64,000 nucleotides of DNA from CALCKU01 sp964534845 (GTDB lineage Bacteria; Pseudomonadota; Alphaproteobacteria; Caulobacterales; Maricaulaceae). Positions 58,036 through 64,000 of this stretch are shown here, piece after piece. The stretch covers positions 1 to 64,000 of the forward strand of contig CAZHPV010000003.1 of assembly GCA_964534845.1 (NCBI GenBank), in the 5' to 3' direction. Numbering within the stretch: the first letter of the stretch is position 1; each line of letters opens with the position of its first letter. The notes under the pieces were generated by a model that was not told the DNA's origin, made no database searches, and saw only the letters and a program-made list of their open reading frames with translations. Made by a program: the position numbers and the translations under genes.

Positions 58036-60753
58036 CTAAAAGCGCTTTAGCAAACGTTCCAGATATTCCCGTTCACTTTGCTCTCGCTCTTGCTCGGAGG
58101 CCCGGCGTCTGAGTTCTTCTAATAGCTCTCGCGACCGCGTAGCATTGTCACGGCTATCCACATCGACCTCAGAATTTTCGTCTTCAATACCGTTATTGCT
58201 CTGTCCCAGAGGATTGCCGTCCTCACCCTCGCCGTCTTCCTGACCTTCCGTTCGCTGTTGGCGCCTCGCGGCCCGGGACAATGACTTTCCGGCCTCTCGC
58301 AAAGCCTCAATAGCCTCTTGCTGGGCGCGTCCGGCTTCAGCCAATTCTTCTGCACCTAAGGCTTCCCGCGAGCCCAACATAGCGCGGGCAGCGTCAGCCA
58401 AGGCCTCTTGTGCGGATTTACCGCCCTCGTTGCCTCCGTCCTCGTTTTCCTCGCCTTCATCACCTCCGGCGCCGTTCTCTCCTTCCTCTGGCCCAGCTTC
58501 AGCAAGACCTTGCCCGGCTTCACCCTCGTCACCCGGCCCGACGCCCTCTTCCAATACCTTGTTTAACCCCGCCAGCGCCTCTTCCAGTAATTTTTGCTGA
58601 GCCGCTAACTCACCGGGGGAAAGTGCCTCTTTCTCCGGCGCACCAGACCGGCCTTGCCCAGAAGATTGGCCCTGAGATTGGGTTTGGCCGGATTCGGAAT
58701 TTTCGCCCTCTGCCTCGTTTTCGCTCTGTCTTTCAGCGCGGTCAGTTTCGTCTTTTAATTCTCTTTGTTCCCCCAAAAGGTCCGCCATCTCCTCCAAAGC
58801 CTCGCGTAATTCCTCGGACATCTCACCGGGCATACTCTCACCCTCACCTTGCCCGGCCCCTGCGGAGAGCTGGATTTGCATATTTTCAAGCAAGGCTGCA
58901 AGTTGCGCCAAAGCCCGCCGTGCCCCGTCAACATCCCCGATACGGTTTGCCTCTTCAATCGCCTTTAACAATTCCTCGATTTGATCGGTATTACGACCAT
59001 CACCGCCCTCGCCGCCCTCAGCTATGTTTCCGGCTTCAACCGCCTTTTTGCGAAGCTCTTCCATATAGCGGTCAACAGCTTCGTTATAGCGATCAAATAA
59101 TGTATCTATTTCGCGTTGCGGGGCGCGTCTGGCTATGCCTTCCCGCAGGCTTTGTTCCGCCGCCTGCATCGCTTCCAAAGCGGAGCCTAAAAGACCAAAT
59201 TCCGCGCGCAGGGCCATTTTCCATAATTGGGCCGGTATACCTTCCAAGCTTTCCTGCTCGCGCGCAAAGCGCGTTGTGCCTAAGACATGACGCAATCCCA
59301 TATATAGAACCGGGTCTTGATAAATCGTCGCAGGTTTATCTGTTAGGGCCTCTAGCAATAGCACAGCTCTTTGTATCTGTTCGGGCGCGCGCTCCAGACG
59401 GTCTTGAGGTTCATAACTATCAAAGAGCGGCTGGTGTGCCAGCGCCTTTTTGCTTACCGGCTTATAGGGCGCGTAATCGGCTTTACCCTGCAAAAACAGA
59501 CGCCGGTTTTCAATAACAGCTTTCGCGAGAGGTTCGATAAATATTTTATCCGGCACGGTAAAAAAGACCCGCTCTGACGTCACCATTTGTCCAGCCCCGT
59601 CACGCGCCGCTAAAACAGCAGAGACCTTTTGCCCGGCCCATTCATGTTTTGTCAGATCAAGCAAAGCTTCACGCTCATTAAGGCGTTTCACGGAGCTGCC
59701 GGGCAACGTCACCGCCACGGACGCCGTCTCGTCACGCTCAAGATCTGTCCCGTCTGTCGCGGATAGTCTCCGCATTTTCAGCTCCAAGACCTCAACACCG
59801 TAATCATCCTCGAGACTATAGGTCAGTTTTAACCGGTCGCGTTTATCGGCTTTGGGCGTCGAGACGATTTCTACAACAGGGGGCTGATCGGCCACAACGT
59901 CCAATTTCCACGACTGGATCTTATTGAAAACACGCCATTGCGCCTTGGCGCTTTTATCAAGAATAGTGCGGCTCTCAAAACTTTTAGGGTCCAAACGATT
60001 GAGTTTTAGAAATTTCGTTCGCCCTGACTGTGTAATCAGTTTGGGCCGAGGCGCCGAGCGTACGCCGTAAATACGGGTCACCAATTCGGACCCTTCGGGT
60101 ATTTCCACATGACGCCCATCTTTAAAATAAATAGGCGGGCGGCCCGTATAATCCGGAGGGTCAATCCAAGCTTCAAAACGCACATCCTGACCCAATATTC
60201 CGTTTTGCCACATCGGTAGAACGGAGCGGCGCAATCTCTCATAATTAAATCCTGCCCCCACCATAATTGCCAAGATAAGCGAAACAGGGGTGATAAAACG
60301 CAAGAAATATTTATCACGCGGAGCAATGACAGCGCGCAATTTTGAAGGCTTTAAACGTTTTACGCTTTCGCGCACGCCAGCAAGATGACTGTCCCATAAG
60401 CGCTCCCCGCCAATAGCGGGCCGGTCGGCGAGTGTATCCAAAGGCCGGTGTAACTGGGCGGAATCGCTTTCGACACGTCTACGCGCCGCCGATAGATTGG
60501 GGCGTTTTATCCTACGCGCAGCCAAAACGGCGCGGATGCAAAAAAACAAGGTTATGGCCAGCGCGATCAAACGCCACGGATCCCCGATAATTTCCCAGAT
60601 ACCGCCAAAAGTCCCGATCAAAAATAGAGCTAAAACCAAGGCCGCGCGCGCAAATAGCGGCGCATAAACCTCCCAGTAAAGATGGGCGTGGGCGCGGCGG
60701 GTCAAGCGCTTGGCCGTTTGCACAACCGGATCTGTCATCGCCTCATCTAGCAT
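58036..60753 (-). CDS. TIGR02302/DUF4175 membrane protein
   Basis: 905 aa protein of the alphaproteobacterial TIGR02302 family. Two helices near the N-terminus (LFARAALVLALFLIG; WRLIALAITLFFCIRAVL) and a third at about 153-172, then a large beta-rich extracytoplasmic region (about 190-450), a helical region (LEAMQAAEQSLREGIARRAP), and an extremely Glu/Gly/Gln/Ala-rich tail (about 640-850) before a basic end. Function is unknown; tail composition suggests disorder or extended helices. Upstream is lysA on the same strand. A long frame on the opposite strand (58410-59516) is an artefact of this composition. Confidence 0.85.
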   Translation of the reverse strand: MLDEAMTDPVVQTAKRLTRRAHAHLYWEVYAPLFARAALVLALFLIGTFGGIWEIIGDPWRLIALAITLFFCIRAVLAARRIKRPNLSAARRRVESDSAQLHRPLDTLADRPAIGGERLWDSHLAGVRESVKRLKPSKLRAVIAPRDKYFLRFITPVSLILAIMVGAGFNYERLRRSVLPMWQNGILGQDVRFEAWIDPPDYTGRPPIYFKDGRHVEIPEGSELVTRIYGVRSAPRPKLITQSGRTKFLKLNRLDPKSFESRTILDKSAKAQWRVFNKIQSWKLDVVADQPPVVEIVSTPKADKRDRLKLTYSLEDDYGVEVLELKMRRLSATDGTDLERDETASVAVTLPGSSVKRLNEREALLDLTKHEWAGQKVSAVLAARDGAGQMVTSERVFFTVPDKIFIEPLAKAVIENRRLFLQGKADYAPYKPVSKKALAHQPLFDSYEPQDRLERAPEQIQRAVLLLEALTDKPATIYQDPVLYMGLRHVLGTTRFAREQESLEGIPAQLWKMALRAEFGLLGSALEAMQAAEQSLREGIARRAPQREIDTLFDRYNEAVDRYMEELRKKAVEAGNIAEGGEGGDGRNTDQIEELLKAIEEANRIGDVDGARRALAQLAALLENMQIQLSAGAGQGEGESMPGEMSEELREALEEMADLLGEQRELKDETDRAERQSENEAEGENSESGQTQSQGQSSGQGRSGAPEKEALSPGELAAQQKLLEEALAGLNKVLEEGVGPGDEGEAGQGLAEAGPEEGENGAGGDEGEENEDGGNEGGKSAQEALADAARAMLGSREALGAEELAEAGRAQQEAIEALREAGKSLSRAARRQQRTEGQEDGEGEDGNPLGQSNNGIEDENSEVDVDSRDNATRSRELLEELRRRASEQEREQSEREYLERLLKRF

Positions 60754-60803
60754 AGGTCTTTATAGGGCAGATTTTTGGAAAATCTCGTTAATTTTCTGAT
60801 ATT

Positions 60804-62069
60804 TTACAGCCAGTCCGGCAGTTTCTCGGATTTTATCATATCCTCAATAGACGGCCTTGCGCGGATCACTTCATATTTATCCCCTTTAACCAAAACTTCA
60901 GGGACAAGGGGACGGGTATTATACTGGCTGGATTGCGCCGCCCCGTAAGCGCCAGCCGAATGCATTACAATAAGGTCGCCAGCCGCCATTTCCGGTAAGG
61001 CCCGTGATTTTGTAAATGTATCCCCGCTTTCACAAATCGGTCCGACAACATCATATATGACCTCCTTATAATCTCCGCCTGGGGCTTTGACCGGCTCAAT
61101 TTCATGATAGGCATCATAAAGAGCGGGCCGGATCAGGTCATTCATCGCCGCATCTACAATCAAAAACTGACGATCCTCTCCAGATTTCACATAAATAACC
61201 TCAGACAATAAAACCCCTGCATTACCAGAGATCATCCGGCCGGGTTCAAATATCAACTCCACGTCCATACCGCGCGTCAACCGCTTAACCATAGCCCCGT
61301 AATCGGAGGGTAAAGGCGGGGCAGGACTATTATTTCCGTAAGGAATCCCTAACCCGCCACCAACATCAAAGCTGGAGATTTCATGGCCTGATTTACGCAA
61401 TCTTTCTATCAAACCACCGACCTTTTTTATCGCCAGTTCAAAAGGCTCAAGGCTCGCAATCTGGCTGCCAATATGCACATCAACACCAACGATTTTAATG
61501 CCTTTTAACCGCGCCGCTTCGCCGTAGGCCGCTTCCGCCTTGGACCATGCTATGCCAAACTTATTTTCTTTTTTACCTGTGGAAATTTTTTCATGACCGC
61601 CCGCCGTGACATCCGGATTTACCCGAAAAGCAATCGGCGCCACCACGCCCATATCTAAGGCTTGTTGATTTAAGGCGTAAAGCTCTGGCAGGCTTTCAAC
61701 ATTGAAAACACGAATGCCCGCACGCAGTGCGGCCCGCATTTCCTCGCGCGTTTTACCGACACCCGAAAAGACTATTTTATCTGCCGCGATACCCGCAATG
61801 AGGGCTCTAGCCAGTTCTCCGGCGCTCACCACATCTGCCCCGGCTCCCAATTTCGCCAAGCTCGCCAATATGGCAATATTTGAATTAGCTTTAACCGAAT
61901 AGGCAATAAGGGATTTTACATCCGCAAAACTTTCAGAAAACACCTTATAATGGCGCTCAAACGTCGCGTCGGAATAGATATAGCACGGCGTACCCACAGC
62001 TTGCGCGATTTTGCGCAAAGGTACATTTTCGGCGTAAATTTCGCCGTTTCTATATTCAAAATGTCGCAT
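60804..62069 (-). CDS. lysA: Diaminopimelate decarboxylase
   Basis: PLP enzyme converting meso-DAP to L-lysine; 421 aa, alanine-racemase-like barrel. The PLP lysine is in YSVKANSNIAIL; GADVVSAGELARAL, VDVHIGSQI, DVGGGLGIPYG, IFEPGRMI, and the substrate Cys in GPICESGD follow. AAGG lies 7 bp before the ATG. It follows lptM by 60 bp; lptM-lysA is a conserved pair. Confidence 0.96.
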   Translation of the reverse strand: MRHFEYRNGEIYAENVPLRKIAQAVGTPCYIYSDATFERHYKVFSESFADVKSLIAYSVKANSNIAILASLAKLGAGADVVSAGELARALIAGIAADKIVFSGVGKTREEMRAALRAGIRVFNVESLPELYALNQQALDMGVVAPIAFRVNPDVTAGGHEKISTGKKENKFGIAWSKAEAAYGEAARLKGIKIVGVDVHIGSQIASLEPFELAIKKVGGLIERLRKSGHEISSFDVGGGLGIPYGNNSPAPPLPSDYGAMVKRLTRGMDVELIFEPGRMISGNAGVLLSEVIYVKSGEDRQFLIVDAAMNDLIRPALYDAYHEIEPVKAPGGDYKEVIYDVVGPICESGDTFTKSRALPEMAAGDLIVMHSAGAYGAAQSSQYNTRPLVPEVLVKGDKYEVIRARPSIEDMIKSEKLPDWL

Positions 62070-62129
62070 GACTTTGCCTTAAAATTTTTCGCGAACGCAA
62101 AGGCTGACCCTAATCGAGTTCATCCTATA

Positions 62130-62279
62130 TTATTGGCTATTTACGGCCACTTTAGCCGATTTATCAAATATCGGTCCCGGACGTTTTAGGTCACCCTTAA
62201 TACCACAGGCACTCAGGAAACTGGCACCCAAAACAAAACTCGATATAACGCGCAAACGCTTACAGGATTGGCGGCTCAT
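62130..62279 (-). CDS. lptM: LPS translocon maturation lipoprotein LptM
   Basis: 49 aa lipoprotein read directly from the minus strand: MSRQSCKRLR, a hydrophobic stretch (VISSFVLGASF), lipobox LSAC with Cys25, then GIKGDLKRPGP, the LptM/YifL signature immediately after the lipidated Cys. In Escherichia coli LptM binds the LptD-LptE complex and helps LptD form its native disulphides. Its place just upstream of lysA matches alphaproteobacterial order. GGAG lies upstream of the ATG. It is below the size limit of simple gene finders. Confidence 0.88.
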   Translation of the reverse strand: MSRQSCKRLRVISSFVLGASFLSACGIKGDLKRPGPIFDKSAKVAVNSQ

Positions 62280-62411
62280 AATATCTCACTCCAAATCATT
62301 TCAAGCCTTTTACTGTGCAAATTCCGATTGGTCGAGTCTGAATAGGTTCAAGCTTGGTTAAGACTTCATAGTGTAAGGGCTCTGCAACATGACTGATTTG
62401 TCATTGGAAAA

Positions 62412-63323
62412 ATGCGACAAGCTATGAAAAATGCACCTATGTCTAAATTTCGCCCCGTAATAACAAGCCTGATAGCCTTACTCATGGGTCAATCTTTGCC
62501 TGCTCATGCTGATGATTTTGAGCGAAAAGGCCTGCGCGGCGAAACATATTGTTTCCCGGCTAAGCAGGCCGTCAAAACAATAGACCAATTAGCCACAATT
62601 AATCCCGAGCACAAAGCGGTCGTAGAGATTATTCTTAAACCGCGCTTCCTGATTTATGACGGCGGCAATCTGCCGGATCGGTATTACCTCAAAACGCCTA
62701 CTAATAAAAAAGATATCACATCGGATGTCGCTCTTGCATCCAATCCGTTTGAGACCATCGACTTTACAATTTTGCCGGACGGCAACGTCCCCGATTTCGT
62801 TGAAAAAGTCGCGCTATCGCAAGACTCAACCGATATTTGCATTGACGATAAAGCTCGCATTGGTCTGGCAGATGATGATGAAAGTCTCTATTTCGAGATG
62901 GGCTTAACACCCTATTTCAAAAACAAGTCAGGTCACCATGATATGGATGAAATTAAGGTGGGTATCAAAGACGGCAAAACCCAATACAAAAAAATGGTAC
63001 CCGGCGCCATACGCGCTTTCATGCCGGATACAAATTATCTTCATATAAAATATGATGATAAATCCACCCCGCCCCGCGTTACGGCTTATACTGGCGACGC
63101 GGCTTTTGACATCCGCACAGAGTTTTATAATGAAGGCCATGTTTTTTCTGCAAAAGATCTAGTCACGCAAAAAGTAGATCGGATTGAGATCAAAGGCGGA
63201 GCCTATAAGCTCTCGCCCGTACCGAGCATCAAAACCATGAAACGCTTCGGGATTGGAAAGCCAAGAGGCTCACAAAAAACCGCCCAGAACACGGCTCAAA
63301 ATACCGCCGCGAAATCTCATTAG
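62412..63323 (+). CDS. Hypothetical secreted protein
   Basis: 303 aa protein of no recognised family. A signal peptide covers about residues 10-33 (FRPVITSLIALLMGQSLPAHA), so the mature part (DDFERKGLRGETYCFPA...) is periplasmic or secreted. Strand-rich character, two cysteines (Cys in ETYCFPA and DICIDD) that could pair, and a basic C-terminus with the repeat TAQNTAQNTA. Several N-terminal ATGs (MRQAM, MKNAP, MSKFR) are possible starts, with no clear ribosome site. It stands on the opposite strand between lptM-lysA and argH. Confidence 0.65.
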   Translation: MRQAMKNAPMSKFRPVITSLIALLMGQSLPAHADDFERKGLRGETYCFPAKQAVKTIDQLATINPEHKAVVEIILKPRFLIYDGGNLPDRYYLKTPTNKKDITSDVALASNPFETIDFTILPDGNVPDFVEKVALSQDSTDICIDDKARIGLADDDESLYFEMGLTPYFKNKSGHHDMDEIKVGIKDGKTQYKKMVPGAIRAFMPDTNYLHIKYDDKSTPPRVTAYTGDAAFDIRTEFYNEGHVFSAKDLVTQKVDRIEIKGGAYKLSPVPSIKTMKRFGIGKPRGSQKTAQNTAQNTAAKSH

Positions 63324-63329
63324 AGAGTC

Positions 63330-63533
63330 GTGATAACAGACATGCTATCGCAAACACCGACAATAAATTCACCGTGTAAGCTCATCTGTGAAATGGACCT
63401 TGAAAGTGCCTTATGTAAGGGGTGTGGACGCTCCCGGCAAGAAATTGCCGAATGGGTGCGCTATAGCCCCGCTAAACGGGCCTATATCATGACGGAGCTG
63501 AGTGAGCGTTTAGAAACCCTCAAAAAGGATTAG
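63330..63533 (+). CDS. DUF1289 small cysteine-rich protein
   Basis: 67 aa DUF1289 family protein: SPCKLICEMDLESALCKGCGRSRQEIAEWVRYSP, with four or five Cys (C..C....C..C) that likely bind zinc. Function of the family is unknown. GTG 63330 is used as the start; ATG 63342 is an alternative, and AGAG lies very near the GTG. It begins 6 bp after the secreted protein and ends 2 bp before the argH stop. Confidence 0.85.
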   Translation: MITDMLSQTPTINSPCKLICEMDLESALCKGCGRSRQEIAEWVRYSPAKRAYIMTELSERLETLKKD

Positions 63534-63535
63534 AC

Positions 63536-64000
63536 CTAGCCTAATAACTTTTGCCACCGCTTAACCTGTTTTCTAACCTCACGCGGTGCCGTCCCTCCAT
63601 AACTAGTACGGGATTTAGCGGACGCCAGCGGGGTCAATACAGAATAAACATCCTTGTTGATTTTCGGTTCAACCGCTTGCATCTCAACTAAAGGAAGCTC
63701 CGCCAAGGTCACACCCAATTTTTCTGCGCGAGATACAATCGTCCCTGTAACATGATGGGCGTCCCGAAACGGCATATTTAATTTGCGCACAAGCCAATCG
63801 GCAAGGTCGGTGGCCGTAGAATAGGCCGCCCCCGCAGCCTCAAGCAGACGTGCTTTATTGGGTGTTATATCCCTGACCATGCCCGCCATAGCCGCCAACC
63901 CGACATCTAAGGCTTCGAAAGCGTCAAAGACAGGCTCTTTGTCTTCCTGCATATCTTTGGAATAGGCCAAAGGCAGGCCCTTCATCACGATTGTCAGACT
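63536..64000 (-). CDS. argH: Argininosuccinate lyase (partial, C-terminal part)
   Basis: C-terminal ~155 residues of the last arginine-synthesis enzyme; the N-terminal part lies past base 64000. The visible sequence runs ...SLTIVMKGLPLAYSKDMQEDKEP (a family-typical stretch near the active-site GSS loop, which is off-window), then AAYSTATDLADWLVRKLNMPFRDAHHVTG and the Tyr/Gly-rich end SYGGTAPREVRKQV. A GTG at 63988 is internal, not a start. Truncation is a window effect. Its stop is 2 bp from that of convergent DUF1289. Confidence 0.93.
   Translation of the reverse strand, partial: SLTIVMKGLPLAYSKDMQEDKEPVFDAFEALDVGLAAMAGMVRDITPNKARLLEAAGAAYSTATDLADWLVRKLNMPFRDAHHVTGTIVSRAEKLGVTLAELPLVEMQAVEPKINKDVYSVLTPLASAKSRTSYGGTAPREVRKQVKRWQKLLG

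Noticed and set aside
58410..59516. 368-codon open frame on the plus strand
   Set aside because: It lies opposite the low-complexity tail of TIGR02302; its composition (Arg/Pro/Leu) mirrors that bias and no domain is seen.
1..64000. tRNA, rRNA, CRISPR, IS element or prophage
   Set aside because: I scanned for transposase and phage proteins, regular spaced repeats and cloverleaf sequences and found none by eye; a covariance-model search would settle short RNAs.

Overview
This 64 kb window is chromosomal DNA from an alphaproteobacterium, most likely a marine Caulobacterales/Maricaulales member (Hyphomonadaceae or Robiginitomaculaceae type). This is inferred from gene order and family content: pntB-pntAB-pntAA next to an aa3-oxidase subunit IV; pepA-holC divergent from lptF-lptG; surA-pdxA-rsmA; fabD-fabG-acpP-fabF-mltG-yicC-gmk; rpmH-rnpA-yidC-engB-argB; def-fmt-truA; dapD-dapE; gloB-methyltransferase; ftsE-ftsX; and lptM-lysA-TIGR02302. 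By eye the GC content is around half, low for the group. I found no rRNA, tRNA, insertion sequence, prophage or CRISPR array. Coding density is very high and no gene looks broken; only the genes at the two ends are cut by the window.

Layout. 1-2.7 kb: transhydrogenase and oxidase subunit IV. 3-4.4 kb: sigma-54 activator resembling Caulobacter TacA. 4.5-13 kb: aminopeptidase/Pol III chi group, then LPS export, SurA, PdxA and RsmA; lptD, normally between lptG and surA, is absent. 13-20 kb: DM13 protein, then the fatty-acid synthesis and cell-wall block. 20-30 kb: a large coiled-coil protein of the crescentin/filament type, a fatty-acid desaturase, and a RegA/RegB/SenC redox-signalling set that is split apart and interleaved with an NTE-type phospholipase and a FadL porin. 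29-36 kb: ATP-grasp protein, sugar/adenosine kinase, and a cassette of sensor kinase, FAD disulphide oxidoreductase, TVP38 membrane protein and DUF547 lipoprotein. 36.5-46 kb: a twelve-gene same-strand run from rpmH to truA. 46-51 kb: MAPEG, DUF4112, dapE, dapD, a cold-shock gene and gloB. 51-54 kb: methyltransferase, chorismate mutase, prephenate dehydrogenase family. 53.5-64 kb: DUF2125, YdcF, ftsX, ftsE, zinc-ribbon protein, TIGR02302, lysA, lptM (49 codons), a secreted orphan, DUF1289 and the 3' end of argH.

The themes are envelope construction (LPS export, lipid synthesis and modification, peptidoglycan precursors through dapD/dapE/lysA, MltG, FtsEX, YidC, SurA), redox and respiratory control (PntAB, oxidase subunit, RegAB-SenC, FAD oxidoreductase), and arginine/lysine/aromatic amino-acid synthesis. 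Gene packing is tight: several same-strand pairs share a stop/start base (TAATG, TGATG), and two convergent pairs interleave their stop codons in a 4-bp palindrome.

I see no obvious new defence or mobile system. The best leads are: a textbook intrinsic terminator in the leader of lptF, the lipid genes inside the split Reg system, the DUF547-TVP38-oxidoreductase-kinase cassette with repeated upstream motifs, the crescentin-like coiled-coil protein, and the double-DUF1036 protein coupled to argB.
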